A stretch of 64,000 nt of DNA from the NCBI RefSeq assembly GCF_947255105.1, contig NZ_CAMYFP010000002.1, positions 1-64,000 of the forward strand, in the 5' to 3' direction. Positions 18,548-26,971 of the stretch are shown in pieces. Source of the stretch: an uncultured Campylobacter sp. (GTDB lineage Bacteria; Campylobacterota; Campylobacteria; Campylobacterales; Campylobacteraceae). Within the stretch, counting starts at the first letter, position 1; each line of letters starts with the position of its first letter. Both the position numbers and the translations under genes were made by a program. The notes under the pieces are model-generated. The model saw nothing but the letters and a program-made list of their open reading frames with translations, had not been told where the DNA came from and searched no databases.

Positions 18548-18553
18548 TATAAT
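18548..18553 (+). promoter_or_regulatory. -10 element (TATAAT) for the PEB4-like foldase gene
   Basis: A perfect TATAAT lies 30 bases upstream of the ATG at 18584, preceded by AT-rich sequence without a clear -35 box, as is usual for Campylobacter sigma-70 promoters. The predicted start of transcription is near 18560, leaving a short leader with AAAGGG as ribosome binding site. Confidence 0.6.
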
Positions 18554-18583
18554 CAACGAATATTTATTACAAAGGGTTATAAA

Positions 18584-19438
18584 ATGAACAAATTTTTGTT
18601 AGGCACAATGAGTTTAGTAGTTGCAGCATCACTTCAAGCTGCTACAGTTTATGCGACAGTAAATGGCAAAGAGATTACTCAAAAAGAGCTAGCTCCTATG
18701 CTTCAAGGGCTTCCAGCAGGAGTTAATCTAGATCAACTTCCACCTCAAACCATAAAAGACATTGTAGATAGAGCTATAGAGATAGAACTTCTTACTGATG
18801 TTGCCAAAAAAAGCGGTATTGAGAAAGATAAGGCCTATATTGATGAGTTAAATTCCATCAAAGATACATTGGCATTCCGCACCTGGCAGTTAAGAGAGTT
18901 TGAGAAGATTAAGGTAAATGATGTTGAGATTGCAGAGTTTTATGAGAGAAATAAAGATAAATTTGTAGAGCCAGAGAAATTTGGCGCAAAACATATCCTT
19001 GTAAAGGATGAAAAAGAGGCAAAAAACATCATTGCAGAACTTAAAAAAGCAAAAGCAGCAGATCTTGCAAAGAGTTTTGAAAAGATTGCAAAAGAGAAAT
19101 CAATAGATCCATCTGCAAAACAAAATGGCGGAGATCTTGGACTTTTTGTTGCCGATACAATGGTAAAAGAGTTTAGTGATGCGGTTGCGGGACTCAAGGT
19201 CAATGAACTTACAAAAGATCCTGTAAAAACACAGTTTGGCTACCATGTCATACTAAAGACCAACTACATTCCTAAAAAACAGATAACTCTTAAAGATGAG
19301 GGTGTAAGAGACTATATTTCAGCACTTCTAAAAGAGGATAAATATAGAGTTAAATTACAAAATATGGCAAAAGATCTTACTAGCAAAGCAAAAATTGAGT
19401 ATAAGATAGATCTTAAAAAAGAGCCAACTACTAAATAG
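18584..19438 (+). CDS. PEB4/Cbf2-like periplasmic peptidyl-prolyl cis-trans isomerase
   Basis: A SurA-like foldase of the periplasm that helps outer-membrane protein assembly and adhesion. It begins with a signal peptide (about residues 1-20, cleavage after SLQAA), a SurA-type N-terminal chaperone region with YATVNGKEITQKEL, and a parvulin domain (about 125-230) with FGAKHILVKDEKEA, GGDLGLF and TQFGYHVI. The C-terminal helix returns to the chaperone domain. Size (284) and the immediate downstream fba gene match the Cj0596-Cj0597 arrangement I recall from C. jejuni, where PEB4 is a major antigen. Confidence 0.9.
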   Translation: MNKFLLGTMSLVVAASLQAATVYATVNGKEITQKELAPMLQGLPAGVNLDQLPPQTIKDIVDRAIEIELLTDVAKKSGIEKDKAYIDELNSIKDTLAFRTWQLREFEKIKVNDVEIAEFYERNKDKFVEPEKFGAKHILVKDEKEAKNIIAELKKAKAADLAKSFEKIAKEKSIDPSAKQNGGDLGLFVADTMVKEFSDAVAGLKVNELTKDPVKTQFGYHVILKTNYIPKKQITLKDEGVRDYISALLKEDKYRVKLQNMAKDLTSKAKIEYKIDLKKEPTTK

Positions 19439-19454
19439 ATAAGAGGATAGTGCA

Positions 19455-20519
19455 ATGGGTGTATTGGATCTAGTAAAAACAGGCGTTTTAAGCGGTGATG
19501 AGTTAAATACTCTTTATAAATTTGCAAAAGAAAACAACTTTGCAATTCCTGCAGTCAATGTTGTGGGCAGTCACTCATTAAATGCGGCACTAGAGAGTGC
19601 AAAAAAGGCTAATTCACCTATAATCATACAGTTTTCAAATGGTGGGGCGAGCTTTTATGCAGGTAAAACTTGCCCAAATGCTGCTGTTATGGGTGCAATT
19701 GCTGGTGCAAAGCATGTTCATACTTTGGCAAAAGAGTATGGTGTGGCAGTTATTCTTCATACTGACCATGCAAATAGAGCCTTGCTTCCTTGGATTGATA
19801 GTTTGATAGAGGCAAGCAAAGAGTTTAAGGCAAAAAATGGCATACCACTTTTTAGCTCTCATATGATTGATTTAAGCGTTGAGTCACTAAATGACAACAT
19901 CTCAACTTGCGAGAAATATCTAAAAAGCATGAGTGAACTTGGTATAAATTTGGAGATAGAGCTAGGAGTAACGGGTGGCGAAGAGGATGGAATCGACAAT
20001 ACCAATGTTGATAATGCTCTTTTATATACTCAACCTAAAGATGTGGCATATGCCTATGAAAGACTCAAGAAAATCAGTGATAAATTTAGCATAGCTGCAA
20101 GTTTTGGCAATGTGCATGGAGTTTATAAACCAGGCAATGTAGTCTTAAGACCAGAGATATTAAAAAATTCTCAACAATATATTAAAGATAAATTTGATCT
20201 AAAAGATGATCGTCCAATAAACTTTGTCTTTCATGGTGGAAGTGGAAGTAGCTTAAAAGATATAAGAGATGCTGTGAGCTATGGAGTTATTAAGATGAAT
20301 ATTGACACAGATACTCAGTGGGCATTTTGGGACGGCGTAAGAGAGTATGAAGCGAAATTTAGAGAGTATATGCAAGGGCAAATAGGCAATCCAACTGGCG
20401 AACATAGCCCAAATAAGCAATATTACGATCCTCGTAAATGGCTAAGAAAGGGTGAAGAGAGTATGAGAGATAGATTGCTTCAAGCTTTTAAAGACCTAAA
20501 TTGCATAGATAGAAACTAA
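19455..20519 (+). CDS. fba: Fructose-bisphosphate aldolase, class II
   Basis: A zinc-dependent aldolase interconverting fructose 1,6-bisphosphate with glyceraldehyde 3-phosphate and dihydroxyacetone phosphate; in Campylobacter this mainly serves gluconeogenesis. Metal and active-site motifs are visible: VILHTDHANR (Asp base and zinc His), LGVTGGEEDGID, GNVHGVYKPG (zinc His) and VFHGGSGSS (zinc His and phosphate loop), followed by MNIDTDTQWAF. At 354 residues it belongs to the longer class IIA form. GAGGATAGTGCA lies before the ATG. Confidence 0.95.
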   Translation: MGVLDLVKTGVLSGDELNTLYKFAKENNFAIPAVNVVGSHSLNAALESAKKANSPIIIQFSNGGASFYAGKTCPNAAVMGAIAGAKHVHTLAKEYGVAVILHTDHANRALLPWIDSLIEASKEFKAKNGIPLFSSHMIDLSVESLNDNISTCEKYLKSMSELGINLEIELGVTGGEEDGIDNTNVDNALLYTQPKDVAYAYERLKKISDKFSIAASFGNVHGVYKPGNVVLRPEILKNSQQYIKDKFDLKDDRPINFVFHGGSGSSLKDIRDAVSYGVIKMNIDTDTQWAFWDGVREYEAKFREYMQGQIGNPTGEHSPNKQYYDPRKWLRKGEESMRDRLLQAFKDLNCIDRN

Positions 20520-20529
20520 AGGAGCAAAG

Positions 20530-21801
20530 ATGGAGAGAGAAAATAAAAGTGATGTGATACTAGATATTCCGCTACCTGAACAGAGCGGCGGCTCTTTGAT
20601 AGGAGTTTATCTAAAGATTATTTTTGCACCGGTTGTCTTTTTCTTGGTATTTTTACTTGGATTTTTAGATGTTCTTTCCTTTAAGGTTGGGCTTCACACC
20701 ATCATTATGATGAGTTTTTTGTTAATAATTGCACTTATTTTTGCAAGACACAATGCTGATTATGGTTGCAGGCTTTTTGAAGATAGAATTGATCTTTTCA
20801 AAAAAGAGCTTAAAGACTACATAATGTCACATCTTGTCATCATTGGCAACCGCAAGAAGTCAAATGCAAGTTTTGAAGACTTTACCGATGATTTTGTTAG
20901 AGATGTAAGAAATGAAAACTACTCAAGCGTTGCATCCGGTATCTTTCCAATGCTTGGAATTTTGGGAACTTTCATAAGTATTGCCATCTCAATGCCAGCT
21001 TTTTCATCCACCAACATAAATGCCCTAGAAGGCGAGATTGCTCAGCTTTTAGGCGGTGTTGGAACAGCTTTTTATGTCTCAATATATGGTATATTTTTGG
21101 CACTTTGGTGGATATATTTTGAAAAAAGAGGGCTTAGTAGATTTCAAAGAGTTATCTTTAAGTATCAAAATGCCACTAGAAATTTCTTTTGGCAACAGCA
21201 AGAGATTACTCAAGGCTACATTCAAGAGCTTATCTTTAAAAATGAGAGACTAAACCAAATAATGGCAAATGCTACAAGCGATGACTTTAGCAAAAACTTA
21301 ACCAAATCTCTTAGAGAAAAACAGGCAAGATTTGATGAAATTTTGTCTTTGGAAGAGGAAAGTATAGCTACTTTAAAAGAGCAATTAAACAGAGCCAAAG
21401 AGCAGATAGACGAAACTATTGCTATACAAAGCGCTATTTTTGAGGGCTATGATAAGACGATTTTAAGTGTTGAAAATCTCTCAAAAAATATTTTAAAGCT
21501 TCAAAATGATATTGCAAAAGAGTTTAAATTTATCATGAGCTTCAACTCACAAAAAACACAAAATTTAGAAGATGCCGTTAGCTCTTTGGAGGATAAATTT
21601 AGAGAACTTATTGATATTATCGAAAAAAATAAAGATGACCTTTCAGCTATCTATTCGAAAGGTGCAATAGAGATAAAAGATGAGTTAGATGAATTTAAAG
21701 ATGAGTTAAAACAGAGTGTTATTACCTTTGACAATAGCGATGTTATTGAGGATCTAAAAAGATCTTTAGCAAGTGTTGAAGAAGAAAAGAGGGATAGTTA
21801 A
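20530..21801 (+). CDS. MotA/TolQ/ExbB-like proton-channel membrane protein with long coiled-coil tail
   Basis: Predicted channel half of a proton-driven motor. Hydrophobic segments lie at about residues 27-47, 54-73, 139-158 and 174-196. The third and fourth form the conserved MotA/TolQ core, FPMLGILGTFISIAIS and QLLGGVGTAFYVSIYGI. A charged, helical tail of about 190 residues (230-423) projects into the cytoplasm and is predicted to be coiled coil. The next gene encodes the MotB-like partner, starting 2 bases after the stop. The pair resembles the ZorA/ZorB stator of Zorya defence, but no zorC/D/E gene is adjacent and the same pair follows fba in other campylobacters as I recall. Its cellular role is unknown. 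Confidence 0.75.
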   Translation: MERENKSDVILDIPLPEQSGGSLIGVYLKIIFAPVVFFLVFLLGFLDVLSFKVGLHTIIMMSFLLIIALIFARHNADYGCRLFEDRIDLFKKELKDYIMSHLVIIGNRKKSNASFEDFTDDFVRDVRNENYSSVASGIFPMLGILGTFISIAISMPAFSSTNINALEGEIAQLLGGVGTAFYVSIYGIFLALWWIYFEKRGLSRFQRVIFKYQNATRNFFWQQQEITQGYIQELIFKNERLNQIMANATSDDFSKNLTKSLREKQARFDEILSLEEESIATLKEQLNRAKEQIDETIAIQSAIFEGYDKTILSVENLSKNILKLQNDIAKEFKFIMSFNSQKTQNLEDAVSSLEDKFRELIDIIEKNKDDLSAIYSKGAIEIKDELDEFKDELKQSVITFDNSDVIEDLKRSLASVEEEKRDS

Positions 21802-21802
21802 A

Positions 21803-22813
21803 ATGAAATTTAGAAAAGAAGAAAACGATAATTTTTGGATAGCCTATGCCGACCTTATGGCTGGGCTTTTGTTTGTATTTATACTACTTGTTGGTGGAGT
21901 AATTGTGAAGTATTTTTTAACTCAAAGCTCCCTTCATCAAAAAGAGAGTGACTACCTATCAACTATGGCACTTTTACAAAATGAAAAGGATAAAAACTCT
22001 GAGTTAGAAGCGATAAATAAGATATTTAGCGATAAGTTAAATCAGCTAAATATCGAAGTTAAAAATTTAAAAAGCTCAAATTCAGTCTATGTTATCCAAA
22101 TAGAAGAGCTTAAAAAACTAGCAAGTGATTTGGAGAGTAAAAATGTAGATCTTGATAGCTACATAAAAAATTTACTTGAGCAAAACAAGCAAAAAGATGA
22201 AAAGATTTCTGAAAATGAAGTTAAAATTGCCTACTTTTTGGAGCAAATAACTCAAAAAGATAGAGATTTGAACCGCATATTAAACGACTTAAATATTACT
22301 AAAAATCGCATTAAAAATCTAACCGGTATTCAGGTAAATTTGATATCTGAAATAAAAGAAAAGCTTGGCAATCAAGTTGAGATAGACCAGCAAACTGGTG
22401 CACTTACTCTCTCTTCTGCCATTCTTTTTGATAAAGGTTCATATAAACTAAGGGATGATATAAAAGAGAGTTTAAAACAGACTCTCGAGAACTATTTTGC
22501 TATCTTAATGCAAAGTGATTACATTAGAAAAAACCTTGATGCTATCATAATTGAGGGTCACACCGATAGTGATGGCGAGTATATGTTTAACCTTGAGCTT
22601 TCACAACAAAGAGCTTTTGCTGTGATGGAGTTTATTAACTCATGGAATAAAGATGAGCGACTAAAACAATATCTAACCGCAAGTGGAAGAAGCTATATGG
22701 AGCCAATTGTTGTAAATGGAGTTGAAGATAAGGGTGCTAGTAGGCGTATCGAGATAAAGTTTCTCATCTCAAATAGACAGAGTATAGAGGAGATTAAAAA
22801 GTTTCTTCAATAA
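21803..22813 (+). CDS. MotB/OmpA-like peptidoglycan-binding stator partner
   Basis: An inner-membrane protein with one N-terminal helix and a periplasmic OmpA domain. The helix FWIAYADLMAGLLFVFILL keeps the AYAD motif; Asp17 aligns with the proton-carrying Asp of MotB. A coiled-coil linker follows (about 45-185), then the OmpA-C domain (about 200-325) with LSSAILFDKGSYKL, IIIEGHTDSDGEY and LSQQRAFAV, ending in an ASRRIEIKF motif. I use the ATG at 21803 rather than an in-frame ATG 30 bases upstream that lies inside the MotA-like gene. It should convert proton flow into work against peptidoglycan, in complex with the preceding protein. Confidence 0.78.
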   Translation: MKFRKEENDNFWIAYADLMAGLLFVFILLVGGVIVKYFLTQSSLHQKESDYLSTMALLQNEKDKNSELEAINKIFSDKLNQLNIEVKNLKSSNSVYVIQIEELKKLASDLESKNVDLDSYIKNLLEQNKQKDEKISENEVKIAYFLEQITQKDRDLNRILNDLNITKNRIKNLTGIQVNLISEIKEKLGNQVEIDQQTGALTLSSAILFDKGSYKLRDDIKESLKQTLENYFAILMQSDYIRKNLDAIIIEGHTDSDGEYMFNLELSQQRAFAVMEFINSWNKDERLKQYLTASGRSYMEPIVVNGVEDKGASRRIEIKFLISNRQSIEEIKKFLQ

Positions 22814-23673
22814 TGATGAAAATCGCACCAATTGAGAAAAAAAGCTTTAGAGGAGTTGAGTTTTATCTACTAAGAGATGATCTTATAGGCAAGATTAACG
22901 GCAACAAAGCACGAAAACTTGCCTATTTTTTAAACTCAAATTTAGATAATTATAACAAGATTGTAAGTTATGGCTCATCGCAGTCAAATGCAATGTATGC
23001 GCTCTCTCTTTTTGCTAAAGAGAACTCTTTGGAGTTTTCGTATGTTGTATCACATCTAAACAAAACTCTAAAAACTGATCCCATTGGCAATCTCAAATTT
23101 AGCCTAGAAAATGGCATGAAGCTCTTTGTAGCACAAAACAGAGAGCTTTTTGCAAGAAGTTTGGTAGATAGCAAAACTCTTTTTATAAAAGAGGGTGTTG
23201 CACAAAGTGAGGCTGCCTTTGGTTTTGAAAAACAGGCTAGAGAGATTGAGCTTCATGCACGAAATTTAAATCTCTGTTTTGATATATTTTTGCCAAGTGG
23301 AACTGGAGCAAGTGCTGCCTATCTATCTAAATTTAGCAAATTCAAAGTCTTTACAACACCTTGCGTTGGCGATGAAGAGTATCTTAAAAAAGAGATTTTA
23401 TCTCTTGATAAAAACTCAGCCGTAACTATCTTGCCACCGCCTAAAAAATACCATTTTGCCAAGCCATGTACCGAGCTATATAGCCTCTACAAAGAGCTTT
23501 TGGAAGAGTGTGGGGTTGAGTTTGAGCTTATATATGATATGGTTGGTTTTTTGACGCTTTTAAAACATCAAGACAGATTTAAAAATCCAATTCTCTATAT
23601 TCATCAAGGTGGAATTTTGGGTAATATTAGCCAGATAGAAAGATATAGATACAAATTTAAGGAGCAAATATGA
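22813..23673 (+). CDS. PLP-dependent 1-aminocyclopropane-1-carboxylate deaminase / D-cysteine desulfhydrase-like protein
   Basis: A fold-type II PLP enzyme of the ACC deaminase/D-cysteine desulfhydrase family. The lysine expected to bind PLP is K32 in KINGNKARKL, followed by the phosphate-binding SYGSSQSNAMYA segment and LPSGTGASAAYL. At 286 residues it is shorter than the ~330 of characterised members, so substrate loops may be missing. The first ATG overlaps the OmpA-like stop by one base; a second ATG three bases later is equally possible. The 3' end overlaps hisD by 4 bases. The substrate is unknown. Confidence 0.8.
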   Translation: MMKIAPIEKKSFRGVEFYLLRDDLIGKINGNKARKLAYFLNSNLDNYNKIVSYGSSQSNAMYALSLFAKENSLEFSYVVSHLNKTLKTDPIGNLKFSLENGMKLFVAQNRELFARSLVDSKTLFIKEGVAQSEAAFGFEKQAREIELHARNLNLCFDIFLPSGTGASAAYLSKFSKFKVFTTPCVGDEEYLKKEILSLDKNSAVTILPPPKKYHFAKPCTELYSLYKELLEECGVEFELIYDMVGFLTLLKHQDRFKNPILYIHQGGILGNISQIERYRYKFKEQI

Positions 23674-24953
23674 AGATTTTAGAAAGTAGTAATGCAAATT
23701 TTAAAGTTGAGTTTGACAAATTGATAAATAGATCAAATTTAGATGTAGATAGCGTTACACCGTCTGTTATGAGTATCATAAAAGATGTAAAGCAAAGAGG
23801 CGATATAGCTTTAAAAGAGCAAATTTCAAAGTTTGATCACTGGGATGCAAAAGAGGGTTTTTTGATATCGAAAGAGGAGATGAAAAAGGCCTATGATAGA
23901 TGCGACAAAAAGCTACTTGACGCTATAAATTTAGCAGCCTCAAGGATAGAGGCATTTCACCAAAAACAGCTTGAGAAAAGTTGGATTGAGTTTGAGTCAA
24001 ATGGCAACATCTTAGGACAAAAAATAACTCCACTTTCTAGTGCTGGACTTTATGTGCCAGGTGGCAAGGCAGCCTACCCAAGCTCACTTTTGATGAACTA
24101 CATACCAGCAAAAGTTGCCGGCGTAAAAGAGATAACAGTTTGCACGCCTGCTGTAAATGGCGAGATAAACTCACTCCTTCTTGCAGCACTCCATCTTTTG
24201 GGTGTTAAGAAAGCTTATAAAGTAGGCGGTGCAAGTGCAATTGCAGCTATGGCTTATGGCACTAAGACCATCTCAAAGGTAGATGTCATAACAGGACCTG
24301 GCAACATCTTTGTAGCAACAGCAAAAAAACTTGTTTTTGGCGATGTAAATATTGATATGATTGCAGGACCTAGCGAGATAGGTATCTTAGCCGATAGTAG
24401 CATGGATCCTAAAATAACCGCTATTGACCTACTTTCTCAAGCAGAGCATGACGAGATGGCAAGTAGCTTTTTAATAACAGACGACAAAACATTTGCAAAC
24501 TCAGTAAAAGAGATGATCTATAAAGAGCTAGAGACTTTAAAACGAGAGCCAATAGCTAGAAAAAGCATAGAAAATAGAGGCGCCATAGTAGTTGCAAAGG
24601 ATAAATTTGAAGCAATAGAGCTCATGAATAAGCTTGCAGTTGAACATCTTGAAATTTGTTTTGATGATGCTATGAGCTATCTACCACTTATCAAAAATGC
24701 CGGAGCTATCTTTCTTGGCAAAAACACACCAGAGGCGATGGGAGACTATGTTGCAGGACCAAATCACACTTTGCCAACAGGTGGAAGTGCTAAGTTTTTC
24801 TCACCGCTTGGAGTTTATAACTTTATAAAAAGAAGCTCAATTATTCATATTAGCGATAGAGGTTTTGATGAGTTGTCAGCTGCGTGCATGAGCTTGGCAG
24901 ACATTGAGGGGCTAGAGGCACACAAACTTTCAGTTAAAAAAAGAAAAAAATAA
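23670..24953 (+). CDS. hisD: Histidinol dehydrogenase
   Basis: Catalyses the last two oxidations of histidine synthesis, histidinol to histidine, with NAD and zinc. Family motifs include LSSAGLYVPGGKAAYPSS, VGGASAIAAMAYGT, GPGNIFVATAKK, QAEHDEMASS (zinc ligands) and YVAGPNHTLPTGG. The length of 427 is standard. It has an upstream AAGGAG and starts within the end of the preceding PLP gene. No other his gene is in the window, as in other Campylobacter genomes where his genes are scattered. Confidence 0.95.
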   Translation: MKILESSNANFKVEFDKLINRSNLDVDSVTPSVMSIIKDVKQRGDIALKEQISKFDHWDAKEGFLISKEEMKKAYDRCDKKLLDAINLAASRIEAFHQKQLEKSWIEFESNGNILGQKITPLSSAGLYVPGGKAAYPSSLLMNYIPAKVAGVKEITVCTPAVNGEINSLLLAALHLLGVKKAYKVGGASAIAAMAYGTKTISKVDVITGPGNIFVATAKKLVFGDVNIDMIAGPSEIGILADSSMDPKITAIDLLSQAEHDEMASSFLITDDKTFANSVKEMIYKELETLKREPIARKSIENRGAIVVAKDKFEAIELMNKLAVEHLEICFDDAMSYLPLIKNAGAIFLGKNTPEAMGDYVAGPNHTLPTGGSAKFFSPLGVYNFIKRSSIIHISDRGFDELSAACMSLADIEGLEAHKLSVKKRKK

Positions 24954-24957
24954 ATTT

Positions 24958-24988
24958 GAGCCTCTTTGTAGGCTCTCTTATCTTTTTT
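24958..24988 (+). terminator. Rho-independent terminator after hisD
   Basis: GAGCCT (24958-24963) pairs with AGGCTC (24970-24975) across a 6-base loop, followed by a T-rich run to 24988. It should end the fba-to-hisD transcript. Confidence 0.8.
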
Positions 24989-25097
24989 AAAATATATTAT
25001 TTAAATTTAGAAAAATTTAGTTAGATTTATGAATTGGCATTAAGCTATTTGGTAATTTTATCTAGCTATTTTTAACACTACTTAAAGAATATCTCTG

Positions 25098-25103
25098 TAT
25101 AAT
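25098..25103 (+). promoter_or_regulatory. -10 element for the triple binding-protein locus, with structured leader
   Basis: TATAAT preceded directly by TG lies 93 bases upstream of the first binding-protein gene. The predicted leader of about 85 bases contains TGTCA and TGACA arms (25114-25129) and a second nearby TGTCA copy, so it can fold into alternative short hairpins, followed by a T-rich stretch. It could be a regulated 5' UTR or a protein-binding site. The upstream part of the 242-base gap (24989-25097) shows nothing else. Confidence 0.45.
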
Positions 25104-25195
25104 TTTGCAAGGTTGTCATTTAGGTGACAGTGTCAGGTTGGTTTTTTTGTTAGCAGCAGCTGTGGTTAGTATATTTTATTAATTTAAGGTTATTT

Positions 25196-26041
25196 ATGAA
25201 AAGTAACAGACTTTTATATATCTTTTTAATATTTTTTATCTCAAATTTTTCTCTTTATGCAAATACACTAAGTGAAATTAAGGCTAAAAATGAGATAAGA
25301 ATTGGTGTTAGAAATGCTTTTCCTCCATTTAGTGAGCTTAAGGATGACAGTTTTCATGGCTTTGAGGTTGAACTTGCAAAAGAGATAGGCAAGAGTATTT
25401 TAGGACCAACTGGAAAAGTTACTCTTGTAGGTGTTGATGTAAAAGATAGGATTCCTAAGTTAAATGACAATATTGTTGATTTGATTGTTGCAAACTTCTC
25501 AGTAACCGAAGAGAGGAAAAAGTATGTCGATGTCTCTATTCCATATTTTTCTGACAATATGGCGATAGTTACACCTAAAAAACTTGGCGTAAAAAAACTC
25601 TCAGATATGAATTTTAAAAAGATTGGTTATCTTGTTGGAACTACTTCGCAAGAGTATATAGAAGACAATCCAAAAGATTTTGCCAATATAGAAACCGTTG
25701 CTTGTGAAAACTCATATCAGTGTTTTCAACTTTTAAAAAATGGTGAGATAGATGGCTATTTTCACACAATTTTTGCTTTGGGAGTAATCCCAATTTTGGA
25801 TAATGACTTTATCATCTCAATACCAGCTATTGGAAAACCAAGTTTTATGAGTGTAGCAGTTGCCAAAGACAACAAAAAGCTACTAAAGCAGGTAGATAGA
25901 GCGATATTAGAGCTTAGTAGAGATGGCTTTTTTAAAAGAGCGTATGATGAAACATTTAACACCTATTATAAAGGCACACTAGATAGAAAGTATTTTTTAC
26001 TAGATGATATATACAATATTTTTACAATGACAAATAAATAA
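25196..26041 (+). CDS. Periplasmic amino-acid-type solute-binding protein, paralogue 1 of 3
   Basis: A family-3 extracellular solute-binding protein. A signal peptide (about 1-22, cleavage after LYA) is followed by the first lobe with KNEIRIGVRNAFPPFSE and GFEVELAKEIGK, the hinge, and the second lobe with KKIGYLVGTTSQEYI. Two cysteines, Cys170 and Cys176, sit in a CE-x4-C motif shared by all three neighbours and probably form a disulfide. The shared C-terminus YYKGTLDRKYFLLDDIY is longer than in typical PEB1- or HisJ-type proteins. No permease or ATPase gene is adjacent, so it may serve a transporter elsewhere or act in sensing. Confidence 0.85.
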   Translation: MKSNRLLYIFLIFFISNFSLYANTLSEIKAKNEIRIGVRNAFPPFSELKDDSFHGFEVELAKEIGKSILGPTGKVTLVGVDVKDRIPKLNDNIVDLIVANFSVTEERKKYVDVSIPYFSDNMAIVTPKKLGVKKLSDMNFKKIGYLVGTTSQEYIEDNPKDFANIETVACENSYQCFQLLKNGEIDGYFHTIFALGVIPILDNDFIISIPAIGKPSFMSVAVAKDNKKLLKQVDRAILELSRDGFFKRAYDETFNTYYKGTLDRKYFLLDDIYNIFTMTNK

Positions 26042-26070
26042 ATTTCAATATATTTTTAAAAGGAGTAGTG

Positions 26071-26895
26071 ATGAGAAGATTATTTCTAATCTTATCTATT
26101 TTTTCTGTGATCTCATTTGCTAACACATTTGATCAGATTAAATCCAAAAATGAGATAAGAATAGGCGTAAGAAAGGCTTTTGCGCCACTTGGTAGTTATG
26201 ATGGTAGCAATTTTGTAGGTTTTGAGGTAGAACTTGCCAAAAGCATATCAAAGAAAGTATTTGGCGATAATATTAAGATTACTTTCATTGGAATGGATGC
26301 AAAAGACAGAATTCCAATGCTTGAAAAAAATCAGGTTGATTTAGTTATGGCAGCCTTTGCAGTCAATAACCAAAGAAGGGCTAAAGTTGATTTTTCTATA
26401 CCATATCTTACTACAAATATGTCTGTATTATCCAAAGATAGTGGCAGTTTAAAACAGCTCTCAGACTTTAAGGGTAAAAGATTGCTCTATATAAAGGGAA
26501 CTACAAATGATACTTATATCCAGGAAAATCCAGTTATGTTTTCATCAATGAACCTTATTACTTGCGAAAATTTAAATGACTGCTTTAACAATCTAAAAGC
26601 AGGAAAAGCCGATGGAATATTCCACGTTATTCTCTCTTTGGGAGCCATTCCTATACTTGACTCAAGATATACAATAACAGTTCCAATAGTAGGTAATCAC
26701 GACTTTGTTGCTGCAGCAGTTTCTAAAGGAAACAATAAACTGCTAGATGCAGTCAATGACTCAATTTTCAAACTATCAAGTGAAGGTTTTTTCAAAAAAG
26801 CTTATGAATCAACTTTTACAGTCTATTATAAAGGTACATTGGACAAAAAATATTTCTTACTTGATGATGTTTATAGACAATTTATGTTAAATTAG
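26071..26895 (+). CDS. Periplasmic amino-acid-type solute-binding protein, paralogue 2 of 3
   Basis: A paralogue of the preceding gene with the same order of motifs: signal peptide (about 1-18), KNEIRIGVRKAFAPLG, GFEVELAKSISK, the cysteine pair in TCENLNDCF and the YYKGTLDKKYFLLDDVY tail. The ligand pocket differs: the PPFSE-type stretch of paralogues 1 and 3 is APLGS here. I use ATG 26071, which has AGGAG five bases upstream, not the GTG three bases before. It is 29 bases behind gene 1 and probably co-transcribed with it. Confidence 0.85.
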   Translation: MRRLFLILSIFSVISFANTFDQIKSKNEIRIGVRKAFAPLGSYDGSNFVGFEVELAKSISKKVFGDNIKITFIGMDAKDRIPMLEKNQVDLVMAAFAVNNQRRAKVDFSIPYLTTNMSVLSKDSGSLKQLSDFKGKRLLYIKGTTNDTYIQENPVMFSSMNLITCENLNDCFNNLKAGKADGIFHVILSLGAIPILDSRYTITVPIVGNHDFVAAAVSKGNNKLLDAVNDSIFKLSSEGFFKKAYESTFTVYYKGTLDKKYFLLDDVYRQFMLN

Positions 26896-26971
26896 ATTTT
26901 TTTTATTTATCTTTAACAATTTTTAGTTAGAATAATGGCTATTTAAGATATAGATAAAGGAACAAATTTAA

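Noticed and set aside
20530..22813. A complete Zorya anti-phage defence system.
   Set aside because: Only the ZorA/ZorB-like stator pair is present. The flanking genes are fba and an ACC-deaminase-like gene, and no ZorC, ZorD or ZorE effector is seen.
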